From the NCBI GenBank assembly GCA_017622085.1, contig JAGARU010000012.1, positions 1-58,483 on the forward strand: 58,483 nucleotides of DNA, given 5' to 3'. Every line of letters starts with the position of its first letter. Position 1 is the first letter of the stretch. Positions 44,447-51,659 of this stretch are shown here, in pieces. The notes below the pieces were generated by a model, which made no database searches, had not been told where the DNA came from, and was given only the letters and a program-made list of their open reading frames with translations. Position numbers and translations under genes: made by a program. Origin of the DNA: Clostridia bacterium. Lineage in GTDB: Bacteria > Bacillota > Clostridia > Oscillospirales > CAG-272.

Positions 44447-44462
44447 GGCTACGCGCCTCCTT
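44387..44462 (-). promoter_or_regulatory. Nested-helix structure at the 5' end of the pheA leader RNA
   Basis: Read on the minus strand, complementary segments nest in order: GGCGC with GCGCC, CCATG with CATGG, CGGA with TCCG, and GTTC with GAAC around TAA. The outer helix overlaps the AAGGAGG site of the leader ORF and stands directly before terminator T1, an arrangement seen in riboswitches and translational attenuators. No known riboswitch class was recognised. Found by eye, not by folding software. Confidence 0.4.
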
Positions 44463-44477
44463 TTTTATGATGCATAC

Positions 44478-44506
44478 ATTATACAACATATTTTTCAGAA
44501 TTTCAA
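44478..44506 (-). promoter_or_regulatory. Sigma-A promoter of the aromatic amino-acid operon
   Basis: TTGAAA (44506-44501) and TATAAT (44483-44478) on the minus strand are exactly 17 bp apart. The leader before pheA is about 310 bases. Confidence 0.85.
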
Positions 44507-44549
44507 CGGTGTTTTTACCAAAATTCCGAAAATGTTTTTGGGCAAAATG

Positions 44550-45113
44550 TTAAGGCAGATCGAATTCTCTGGCGATCGTTGTTCGTATCATCGCATAGGT
44601 TGAGTCGCTATTTTCGAGCTGACCGTTGTCGATCATGATTGCTGCACCGTAGAGCAGGGAACGAACCAAAAACGTCTTCCGAATGCGATCCTCCTCCGGC
44701 ATATTGACCTCACGGCAATAGGCATCGATCAAATTCCGGGACTCTTTGCTGATCTCCGATCGCTCCCGGATCTGGGATTCTGTCAGATTCTCATTTTTGG
44801 TCAGCACCAGGGAGTGGTAGCTGGCATTGTCCACTAAAAAATGGATGTATGTAATACAAGTCTCCAGAATCCGTTCCTTCGCCGACAGAGGCGCTTCAAC
44901 GATCTTTGCATGTATAGCGGCCCATTGAGTATTTACGTAACGGAACATCGCGAGAATAAATTCATCGCGGTTTTTAAAATGCTTATAGGGTGTAGCACAG
45001 GATACTCCGCAAGAGGCGGCGATCCGGCGGATGGAAAAATTCTGCATCCCGTAGGTGTGAATCTCCCGTATGCCCGCTTCGATCAGTGCGTCCCTTGTAT
45101 TCATTTTTTCCAT
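44550..45113 (-). CDS. TetR/AcrR-family transcriptional regulator
   Basis: 187 residues. The N-terminal helix-turn-helix (IREIHTYGMQNFSIRRIAA, then CGVSCATPYKHFKNRDEF) is a typical TetR DNA-binding domain, and the remaining helices form the ligand and dimer domain. It begins eight bases after the FakA stop, so it is the third gene of the degV-fakA-tetR operon. A perfect inverted repeat on the operon promoter is the likely operator, which would make it autoregulatory. A fatty acid or acyl-CoA ligand is inferred from the neighbours. Confidence 0.88.
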   Translation of the reverse strand: MEKMNTRDALIEAGIREIHTYGMQNFSIRRIAASCGVSCATPYKHFKNRDEFILAMFRYVNTQWAAIHAKIVEAPLSAKERILETCITYIHFLVDNASYHSLVLTKNENLTESQIRERSEISKESRNLIDAYCREVNMPEEDRIRKTFLVRSLLYGAAIMIDNGQLENSDSTYAMIRTTIAREFDLP

Positions 45114-45121
45114 GCCCCGCC

Positions 45122-46759
45122 TTAGTCTCCTGCAATAATCAGCGAGTAAACGGGCTGACCTCCGGGTAACATAACGATATCGATAGAGGAGTCCAACTGC
45201 TCGCTCAGCAGAGCCTGCACCTGCTCGGCGGTCTCCTCATTCATGTCAGCACCGGTAAATACGGTAACACAGCAGGAATCCACAAGCTCCTGTGCCAGTC
45301 TCTTGACACAGTCAAGCAGGGAAGGCGCCGAGAACTTTACCTTGTTCTCAACCAAACCCAAATATTCACCCTTGCGGATCTGCAAGCCGTCAATGCTGGC
45401 ATCGCGTACCGCGTAGGTGGTGGAGAGGGAAATTACGTTTTCTCTTGCTTCCATCATAGCGCTTGCATTTTCCGAGGGCTCTGCGGTCTCATCAAAGGCA
45501 TAGAGAGAGGTGATACCCTGAGGAATGGAACGGGTAGGAATAACCTTAACTGTCCGGCCGCTCTCCTGGGACTCAATCTCCGCTGCTTGCTCAGCAACCA
45601 TGATAATGTTGGAGTTGTTGGGGAACACAAATACGTTTTCCGCGTCAATGGAGCGAATGGCGTCCAGCACGTCATCGGTGCTGGGATTCATGGTCTGTCC
45701 GCCAAGAATAATGGCGTCCACGCCCAAATCACGGAAGGTTTCGGCCAGGCCCTCGCCGTTCAGAACAGCGGCAAAGCCGTATTTTTTGCTATAACTCTTT
45801 TTCTTGGTTTCTTCCGCAGAAAAATCGTTCAGCTCAGAGTGCTGCTTCTTCATGTTTTCTACCTTTACGGAGAGGAACTCGCCATAGCGAACGGCCTCGC
45901 TGAGCACCCGTCCGGGGTCAGCGGTATGCACGTGGATCTTAATGATCTCCTCGTCGTCCACAAATACCGCGCTATCGCCGGCCGAAAGAACGAAGGCGTG
46001 CAACTCCTTAACGGAGCCCTCCTCGCGATACTCGGGCGCCTTTTCTACAATGCATTCAGTGCAGTAGGGGTAAATAATATCGATTTCGGTTGAGGCCGCC
46101 GCGGAAACGGCAACCTTTGCGCTCTTTGCTTCAATGGGGCGAGCGGTCTTCTCCCCTTTGATGGAAGCCACCATAGCGGAAAGAATGGTGCAGAAGCCGT
46201 ATCCACCGGCATCGACAACACCGGCCGCCTTCAGAATGGGCAATTGCTCCGGCGTTCTCGCCAAAGCCTCGTTTGCCGCATCGCTGAGTGCGTCAAAGTA
46301 GTCCTCCACCGTCAAGTCAAAGCCACGCAAAGCCTCCGCTTTTTTGGAGGTGGCCTTCATAACGGAAAGAATGGTGCCTTCCGTGGGGTTCATGACGGAC
46401 TCATAGGCACCCTTAACGCCATTTGCCAGAGCATCGGCAAAATCATCTGCAGTCGCCTCGTCCTTGCCGGCCAAAGCTTTGCTGATGCCGCGGAAGAATA
46501 CGGAAAGAATAACACCGGAGTTGCCGCGTGCACCGCGAAGCAAGCAGGTGGCAATGGCCTTGGAGCACTCACCGATGGAGGTGAGGCAGTCGGTGGAAAG
46601 ACCGGCGATACCGCTCATAGTCATGCTCATGTTGGAGCCGGTGTCTCCGTCCGGAACGGGGAAGACGTTCAAGTCGTTGATGGAAGAGCTGGCTTGCTCA
46701 ACCGTATCAGCGGCAACGGATACCATATCAAAGTACTGCTTAGCCTGAATCTTAAACAT
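45122..46759 (-). CDS. fakA: Fatty acid kinase subunit FakA (DAK2-domain, YloV-like)
   Basis: 545 residues. The N-terminal DhaL/DAK2 domain has the ATP/Mg motif NVFPVPDGDTGSNMS near residues 30-44 and LLRGARGNSGVILS. The middle and C-terminal domains (SILGGQ-like DAIILGGQTMNPSTDD, and VFTGADM) are those of FakA. It phosphorylates fatty acids presented by a DegV-type partner to give acyl phosphates for phospholipid synthesis. AGAGG precedes the ATG at 46759. The longer in-frame start at 46864 would overlap degV and is rejected. It follows degV by 17 bases. Confidence 0.92.
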   Translation of the reverse strand: MFKIQAKQYFDMVSVAADTVEQASSSINDLNVFPVPDGDTGSNMSMTMSGIAGLSTDCLTSIGECSKAIATCLLRGARGNSGVILSVFFRGISKALAGKDEATADDFADALANGVKGAYESVMNPTEGTILSVMKATSKKAEALRGFDLTVEDYFDALSDAANEALARTPEQLPILKAAGVVDAGGYGFCTILSAMVASIKGEKTARPIEAKSAKVAVSAAASTEIDIIYPYCTECIVEKAPEYREEGSVKELHAFVLSAGDSAVFVDDEEIIKIHVHTADPGRVLSEAVRYGEFLSVKVENMKKQHSELNDFSAEETKKKSYSKKYGFAAVLNGEGLAETFRDLGVDAIILGGQTMNPSTDDVLDAIRSIDAENVFVFPNNSNIIMVAEQAAEIESQESGRTVKVIPTRSIPQGITSLYAFDETAEPSENASAMMEARENVISLSTTYAVRDASIDGLQIRKGEYLGLVENKVKFSAPSLLDCVKRLAQELVDSCCVTVFTGADMNEETAEQVQALLSEQLDSSIDIVMLPGGQPVYSLIIAGD

Positions 46760-46776
46760 AAAAAATACCTCTGAAA

Positions 46777-47646
46777 TTATCGTTCTTTGCCGAGGAAGAA
46801 GAGAGCAACCGTTCCCTTGCCAGAATGAGCGCCAATCACGGGGCCCACGTAGCCGATCACGCATTTGCAGCCATATTCTTCGGTAATTTTGTCGCCTAAG
46901 CGCTTTGCATCGTCAAAGCAATCGCCGTGGCTGATAAAGATAGTCTGGTTTTTTGGGTCAATGGCGGATTCCTTCATTTTGTTAAAAAGCGCCAGAATGG
47001 ACGCATTGCGACCGCGCGCCTTGAACATGTTGATCAGACGTCCATCGTCATCTACGTGGAGGACGGGCTTGATGCTGAGCATCGTGCCAAGAGCAGCGGT
47101 TACACCGCTGATCCGCCCGCCGCGCTTCAGCTGATAAAGGTCGCTGACGGTAAACCAGTGGCAGATGCTACCCTTGATGGATTCTGCGTAATCACGAACC
47201 TCCTCAATGGTCTTGCCCTTGTCCCTCTCAAGGCAGGCGTAGTAAACCAGCAAGCCTTGGCCGAGGGAGGCGCAACGGGTGTCCACTGTATATACCTTAC
47301 GGCTCGGATATTTTTCATTTAATTCTTCTGCCGCCAGCACACCGGCGTTGTAGGTGCCACTTAAGGCTGAGGAAAAGCCGAGATACAATACGTCATTTCC
47401 TGCAATCAGCTCATGCTCCATCGCCTCACGGAACTGCTCGGGATTAAGCGCACTGGTCGTTACCATTTTACCGTCGGAGAGTTGCTTGTAGAAGTCCTTG
47501 TGGGAAATTTGAGGGTTCAGGGGGTCGTTATAATATTGCTTGCCCTCAATAAAAAAAGAGAGGGGAAGTACCTTGACGTTAAGCTGTGAGCAAAGCCCGG
47601 GGGTCAAATCACTGGACGAATCCGTGATAATCGTAAAATTCTGCAT
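46777..47646 (-). CDS. degV: DegV-family fatty-acid-binding protein (FakB)
   Basis: 289 residues. FTIITDSSSDL at the N terminus and TSALNPEQF (the fatty-acid carboxylate-binding serine loop) are DegV signatures. It carries a fatty acid in a buried channel and presents it to FakA. The ATG at 47646 has GGAGGG at a normal distance. An in-frame start at 47715 lies upstream of that site and near the transcription start and is rejected. It is the first gene of the operon. Many Clostridia have several DegV paralogues with different fatty-acid preference. Confidence 0.92.
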   Translation of the reverse strand: MQNFTIITDSSSDLTPGLCSQLNVKVLPLSFFIEGKQYYNDPLNPQISHKDFYKQLSDGKMVTTSALNPEQFREAMEHELIAGNDVLYLGFSSALSGTYNAGVLAAEELNEKYPSRKVYTVDTRCASLGQGLLVYYACLERDKGKTIEEVRDYAESIKGSICHWFTVSDLYQLKRGGRISGVTAALGTMLSIKPVLHVDDDGRLINMFKARGRNASILALFNKMKESAIDPKNQTIFISHGDCFDDAKRLGDKITEEYGCKCVIGYVGPVIGAHSGKGTVALFFLGKER

Positions 47647-47726
47647 AAAGATCCCTCCGTATCTTATTCTACTGTCGATCGTGCCCAAAAAAGGTGAAAA
47701 TATGCAAGGCCGCACAGATCCACTAT

Positions 47727-47753
47727 ATCATGGTTATCACCGATAACCATGAT
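47727..47753 (-). promoter_or_regulatory. Perfect 27-bp inverted repeat, candidate TetR operator
   Basis: ATCATGGTTATC (47727-47738), ACC, GATAACCATGAT (47742-47753). The two 12-base arms are exactly complementary. It overlaps the -10 element and the expected start of transcription of degV-fakA-tetR, where a bound regulator would block RNA polymerase. Confidence 0.75.
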
Positions 47754-47777
47754 ACCATGAATTTCCGTAATTGTCAA
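47749..47777 (-). promoter_or_regulatory. Sigma-A promoter of the degV-fakA-tetR operon
   Basis: TTGACA (47777-47772) and TATCAT (47754-47749) on the minus strand, 17 bp apart. The rest of 47647-47847 has no gene. Confidence 0.8.
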
Positions 47778-47847
47778 GATAAAATGCAAATAAGGGGGAT
47801 AATCCGGGGTAAAAAAGGGGAGAACGTGCAGAAAAACGCGGGGAAAA

Positions 47848-48567
47848 TTATTTTTCCTCCGTCAAAATCTCCGCTTCCACGTTCACCTTTCCGTCCTCGC
47901 GCAGGGTTCGGAAGTAGTAAACTCCATCCTTTTCTCCGCGCAAAACGGTAATGGATTCTCCGTAAGGAGCGGCGTACTGGAAGTTGATTCCGATGGATCG
48001 CACGGCCTTTTTCTCAATGTCGGGAATAAAGCCGCACAGAATATCCGGGTATTTCGTGTTATTCATGTGGACGTTGCAGTCACAGTCCCGATACAATACC
48101 GGATGGCGGCCAACCTCGTTCAGCTCAACTCCGGCGGGAATCCGGAAGCGCAAGGGGTGCTCCATGGGAACGTGCTCGTCCATAGAATAGTTCAGGGTTA
48201 CCTCGTCTGCCCGAAGCAGACGTCCGCTTGTGGTGTCCACCAGCGCAAAAATCGAGTCAGCCAAAGCTACCGTCTCTCCGTCACGCACAATGGCGTACTG
48301 ACGGTAGAAGGAGGCGTTTTTGTTTTCATAGGGCCAGCTCTGTCCCTCGATCTTCTCATATGCATGGAGAGGAGCGTTGTAATCGATCCGCAAGCGGCAG
48401 ATCACAAAGGACTTGTTCTCCGCAATCAGCTCGTCGTAGGAGGGACCTTGGGTTGCCATCTGTCGGTTGGCAGTTTCCTGCATATATTTTAAGATGTTAG
48501 AGGGCGTCACGGTGCCGCTCATATCAATATCATGGTATTGAATTTGATAGTTCTGCGTCCAGCGCAT
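47848..48567 (-). CDS. Acyl-ACP thioesterase (FatA/FatB-like, double hotdog)
   Basis: 239 residues forming two hotdog domains. The first begins QIQYHDIDMSGTVTPSNILK, and the second holds the catalytic Asp/Asn-His element in DCDCNVHMNNTKY. Such bacterial enzymes release free fatty acids from acyl carrier protein. It lies directly upstream of the fatty-acid kinase operon but has its own promoter (TTGATT-17-TAGAAT). A release and re-phosphorylation cycle between acyl-ACP and acyl phosphate is a reasonable inference. GTGAGG lies before the ATG. Confidence 0.9.
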   Translation of the reverse strand: MRWTQNYQIQYHDIDMSGTVTPSNILKYMQETANRQMATQGPSYDELIAENKSFVICRLRIDYNAPLHAYEKIEGQSWPYENKNASFYRQYAIVRDGETVALADSIFALVDTTSGRLLRADEVTLNYSMDEHVPMEHPLRFRIPAGVELNEVGRHPVLYRDCDCNVHMNNTKYPDILCGFIPDIEKKAVRSIGINFQYAAPYGESITVLRGEKDGVYYFRTLREDGKVNVEAEILTEEK

Positions 48568-48591
48568 AGTAAAACCTCACTTTCTCCCATT

Positions 48592-48620
48592 ATTCTACCA
48601 CAAAAAGGCATAAAAATCAA
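48592..48620 (-). promoter_or_regulatory. Sigma-A promoter of the thioesterase gene
   Basis: TTGATT (48620-48615) and TAGAAT (48597-48592), 17 bp apart on the minus strand. Confidence 0.65.
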
Positions 48621-48629
48621 GGCAAGAAC

Positions 48630-48658
48630 GAATAAAACTCGCCCAAACGGGACAAGAT
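48630..48658 (+). promoter_or_regulatory. Possible sigma-F promoter of spoIIR
   Basis: GAATA (48630-48634), 15 bp, GGACAAGAT (48650-48658) resembles the forespore pattern GYATA-N15-GGNNANANT with mismatches. In Bacillus spoIIR is transcribed by sigma-F. Confidence 0.4.
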
Positions 48659-48689
48659 ACCTTGAAAAATAAAAATTCAGGAGACCGAA

Positions 48690-49307
48690 ATGAAAAAATT
48701 GATCGCTCTATGCGCTGCCTTCCTTACCTTTTTTACCTTGATTTCCGTCCTTCCGAGCAGCGAGGAATCCGGCATTTATGATAGCACGCTCCGCCTTCGT
48801 GTGATTGCCAACTCCGACGGAGAGGAGGATCAAAGGGTCAAGCTTCTGGTGCGCGATGCTATCCTCGCCTACGCTGAGACGAATTACGCCCACCTCACCA
48901 CCCGGGAAGAAGCGCTGGCCGCCGTTTTTCGGGATCAAGCCACGTTGACCGCTTTGGCAGAGACCGTCCTTCGAGCAGAAGGCCATTCTTACGGTGCTAC
49001 GGTCTGGGTTGGCGAAGAAACCTACGGAACCCGCGCCTACGATTCCTTTGCCATGCCCGCCGGCGACTATTTGTCCCTCCAGATCCGCTTAGGTGAGGCG
49101 AACGGTGCCAATTGGTGGTGCGTCCTGTTTCCGCCCATGTGCCTCGGCGGTGCCCTTCGCTCCGAGCCGGAGGATTCCGTGCCCGTAGGTCTCAGCACCG
49201 ATCAGTATGAGCTGATCACCTCCGGCCAAAAGGAGGATGGCCGGTATCACGTCAAATTCCGCCTCTTGGAGCTTCTCACCGAGCTGTTTCAGATCAGCGG
49301 TTATTGA
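48690..49307 (+). CDS. spoIIR: Stage II sporulation protein R
   Basis: 205 residues. A secretion signal (MKKLIALCAAFLTFFTLIS) is followed by the conserved block LRLRVIANSDGEEDQRVKL, and NWWCVLFPPMC lies in the second half, both specific to SpoIIR. In sporulating Firmicutes the forespore secretes it to trigger processing of pro-sigma-E in the mother cell. Its presence marks the organism as an endospore former. The stop codon overlaps the -35 of the next promoter. Confidence 0.95.
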   Translation: MKKLIALCAAFLTFFTLISVLPSSEESGIYDSTLRLRVIANSDGEEDQRVKLLVRDAILAYAETNYAHLTTREEALAAVFRDQATLTALAETVLRAEGHSYGATVWVGEETYGTRAYDSFAMPAGDYLSLQIRLGEANGANWWCVLFPPMCLGGALRSEPEDSVPVGLSTDQYELITSGQKEDGRYHVKFRLLELLTELFQISGY

Positions 49308-49332
49308 CAAAAAAGCTTCCCTGTGGTATGAT
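49304..49332 (+). promoter_or_regulatory. Sigma-A promoter overlapping the spoIIR stop
   Basis: TTGACA (49304-49309), 17 bp, TATGAT (49327-49332), with an extended TG. It serves the gene at 49371. Confidence 0.85.
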
Positions 49333-49370
49333 TATAAGGATAAATAAACAACCGCAAGGAGGCAAATTCT

Positions 49371-49991
49371 ATGATCCTGCTTGAAAGAACGTCCGTTATG
49401 AACTGGGAAAATGCTATCCGTGGCATGCGCAATCCCTTGAATAGCTGGCACCTGAACGATAGCGAGTACGATGAGGATGGAAACTACGTCTTAGGCGAAA
49501 ACGACCGCCGTCTATCCCATAACCTGGCCACCTCCGGCTCAGACCACCGCAAGTTCCTTCGTCAGATCTTCGTGTCTGTGGACATTACCGCTCCCCTTTA
49601 TTGGTGGAAGGAATATGACACCTATAAGGTAGCTACTGTCGCCAACTCCACCAGCACCATGCACAAGATCCATGCCAAGGCCTTTGGCCGGGAAGATTTC
49701 AGCTGTGACCGTATGAGCGAGGCCGCGCTCGGCGAGCTCGACCACATGATCGCTTTCCTTGAGGCTACCCGTCAGAAGTTCGTGGAGACCAAGGAGAAGG
49801 CCTACTGGGACGACCTGATCCAGCTTTTGCCCTCTTCTTATAATCAGACCCGTACCTGCACGCTGAATTACGAGACTCTCATCAATATTTACTATGCCCG
49901 GCGCCACCATAAGCTGGCCGAGTGGCACGTGTTCTGCGATTGGATCAAGAGCCTCCCCTATGCGGACCTGCTGATCTGTGTGAAGGATTGA
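49371..49991 (+). CDS. Conserved hypothetical protein, possibly ThyX-related
   Basis: 206 residues, soluble, with AAGGAGG before the ATG. The block FVSVDITAPLYWWKEYDTYK followed by NSTSTMHK looks like the core of flavin-dependent thymidylate synthase folds, in which an aromatic/acidic strand precedes a serine-rich helix. The true ThyX motif RHRxxSxNExSxRY is absent, however. The C terminus is rich in aromatic and histidine residues (YYARRHHKLAEWHVF). It is followed after one base by a cation transporter gene. I do not assign a function. Confidence 0.6.
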   Translation: MILLERTSVMNWENAIRGMRNPLNSWHLNDSEYDEDGNYVLGENDRRLSHNLATSGSDHRKFLRQIFVSVDITAPLYWWKEYDTYKVATVANSTSTMHKIHAKAFGREDFSCDRMSEAALGELDHMIAFLEATRQKFVETKEKAYWDDLIQLLPSSYNQTRTCTLNYETLINIYYARRHHKLAEWHVFCDWIKSLPYADLLICVKD

Positions 49992-49992
49992 T

Positions 49993-51165
49993 ATGGAAAA
50001 CCGCGAAATTCTTTCCACCTCACCCGACGTCCGCATCCGCTACGGCAAGCTGGCCGGCGCCGTTGGCATTGTTGCCAATCTTCTTCTTTTCGCTGTCAAG
50101 ATCACCGTAGGCCTTCTCACCTCCGGTATTGCTATCATTGCCGACTCTCTTAACAACCTGTCGGATGCCGGTTCCTCGGCACTTACTCTCTTTGGCTACG
50201 CCCTGTCTGGCAAGCCCGCCGATAAGGAGCACCCTTACGGACACGCCCGCATCGAATATCTGTGCGGCCTTTTTATCTCCGTCATCGTTACCTTCTTGGG
50301 TGTGGAAACGCTTACCGGCTCCATCAAAAAGCTGAGTGGCGAGGGAGAGGAAAGCGTGTACCCCATGGCCACGGTTATTATTATCGCCGCCTCCATCCTT
50401 GTTAAGGTGGCCATTGCCATCTTCTATACCAAGGTGGGCAAAAAAATCGATTCCGTCACCCTCCGTGCGGCCGCCGCCGATAGCATCAGTGACGTAATTG
50501 CCACCTCAGCCGTCGTCGCCGGTATGCTCCTTACCCCCATCACCGGCCCCTTAACCGATGGAATCGTGGGTTGCGTCATCGCTGTCTACATTATCGTTTT
50601 AGGTATTAAGCTGATTCGGGAGTCCTCGGACATCCTCCTCGGTCAAGCCCCCGGCGAGGACTTTGTAAACGGAATCACCACCCGCCTGAAAAATTATGAC
50701 GGTGTCCTCGGCATCCACGATCTGGTCATCCATAGCTATGGCGCCAACCGCTATTTTGCCAGCGTCCACGTGGAGGTAGACTCCACTCGGGATATGCTGG
50801 AGGCACACGATAGCATCGATAATATGGAGGCCGACTTCCGTGGGGATGGCATCAACCTGGTTATCCACATGGATCCCGTTTGTGTTTCCGATCCGGAAAC
50901 CAATACCCTCCGTGCCCAAGTGTCCGACCTAGTACAGGCATACGGCGAGGAGCAGGGAATTGAGATCTCCATGCACGACTTCCGCATCGTCAAGGGCGTC
51001 ACCCATACCAACGTTCTCTTTGACGTGTCCATCTCCAGCGACGTAAAGGCCACCGACCGCGCCATTATGGACGTACTGAGCGGCCGTATCCGTCAAATCG
51101 ATCCCAAGCTCAACACCGTTCTTACCGTTGACCGGGATTACTTTTCTCACCGCATGGAACAATAA
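49993..51165 (+). CDS. Cation diffusion facilitator (CDF) family metal transporter
   Basis: 390 residues. Six transmembrane helices carry the metal-site aspartates in IADSLNNLSD (helix 2) and ADSISDV (helix 5). The histidine-rich cytoplasmic loop element is HPYGHARIE. A C-terminal domain of about 150 residues contains further acidic and histidine positions (VIHSYGANRYFASVHVEVD). CDF proteins export Zn, Mn, Fe or Co by proton exchange; the exact ion is not predictable. The C-terminal extension is longer than in the shortest family members. Confidence 0.92.
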   Translation: MENREILSTSPDVRIRYGKLAGAVGIVANLLLFAVKITVGLLTSGIAIIADSLNNLSDAGSSALTLFGYALSGKPADKEHPYGHARIEYLCGLFISVIVTFLGVETLTGSIKKLSGEGEESVYPMATVIIIAASILVKVAIAIFYTKVGKKIDSVTLRAAAADSISDVIATSAVVAGMLLTPITGPLTDGIVGCVIAVYIIVLGIKLIRESSDILLGQAPGEDFVNGITTRLKNYDGVLGIHDLVIHSYGANRYFASVHVEVDSTRDMLEAHDSIDNMEADFRGDGINLVIHMDPVCVSDPETNTLRAQVSDLVQAYGEEQGIEISMHDFRIVKGVTHTNVLFDVSISSDVKATDRAIMDVLSGRIRQIDPKLNTVLTVDRDYFSHRMEQ

Positions 51166-51205
51166 CAGGTAGCCGATGGATCCCCATCGGCTGCTTGTGT
51201 TGTTG
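51166..51205 (+). terminator. Terminator after the CDF gene
   Basis: A 14-bp stem (51166-51179 with 51184-51197, two wobble pairs) around ATCC, followed by TGTTGTT. Confidence 0.75.
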
Positions 51206-51232
51206 ACAGGAACGGTCTGCTCATAGTATAAT
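51203..51232 (+). promoter_or_regulatory. Promoter of the small membrane protein gene
   Basis: TTGACA (51203-51208), 18 bp, TATAAT (51227-51232). Confidence 0.8.
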
Positions 51233-51264
51233 AACAGTAGCAGATTGTGTTTGGAGGGAAAGAA

Positions 51265-51621
51265 ATGAAGCGTAGATCCATACTTCTTGCCATATTGCCC
51301 CCGGTCGTATGGGTGATTTGTCTGTTGATTCGATGCTTGGCGTGCTGGGATGCGCTGGAAACCCAATCGTGGTATCTGTACGTTGTTGCCATTATGTGCG
51401 CTCTCCTCCAGTATGCGTCAATCCTCGTGCTTTACCGGTATACTTCCATCCGGAATATCGGCTTTTTCTGCGGTATGCCTCATGCCTGTTGCATCGCGAT
51501 TGGTTTGCCTGTTTTCGGAGAATCGGCCCTTTTGACCCTGAGTGTCGCTTTGGATGCAATCGGATTGCTCCTCGCTTTTGGACTCCATATTCGACGCCGG
51601 AGCAAAAATAGACCCAAATAA
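51265..51621 (+). CDS. Small integral membrane protein of unknown function
   Basis: 118 residues with four hydrophobic segments (about 5-24, 34-57, 62-78 and 82-102) and a basic C-terminal tail (HIRRRSKNRPK). No family recognised. GGAGG lies seven bases before the ATG at 51265; a GTG at 51247 overlaps that site and is rejected. Single-gene unit with its own promoter and terminator. Confidence 0.75.
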   Translation: MKRRSILLAILPPVVWVICLLIRCLACWDALETQSWYLYVVAIMCALLQYASILVLYRYTSIRNIGFFCGMPHACCIAIGLPVFGESALLTLSVALDAIGLLLAFGLHIRRRSKNRPK

Positions 51622-51623
51622 AG

Positions 51624-51659
51624 AAAAGGCATAACCCCATCTTGGCGGTTATGCCTTTT
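51624..51659. terminator. Bidirectional terminator, overlapping the stop of the MurE-like gene
   Basis: A 13-bp perfect stem (51624-51636 with 51647-51659), T-rich on the plus side. The stop codon of the convergent minus-strand gene lies within its 3' arm. Confidence 0.88.

Noticed and set aside
44334..44470. T-box leader for pheA
   Set aside because: The conserved T-box sequence and specifier-loop features are absent; a leader peptide or other structured leader fits better.
48520..48540. Half-match to the degV operator (ATCATGGTATTG) near the thioesterase start
   Set aside because: It lies inside the thioesterase coding sequence, matches only one arm imperfectly and has no complementary arm.
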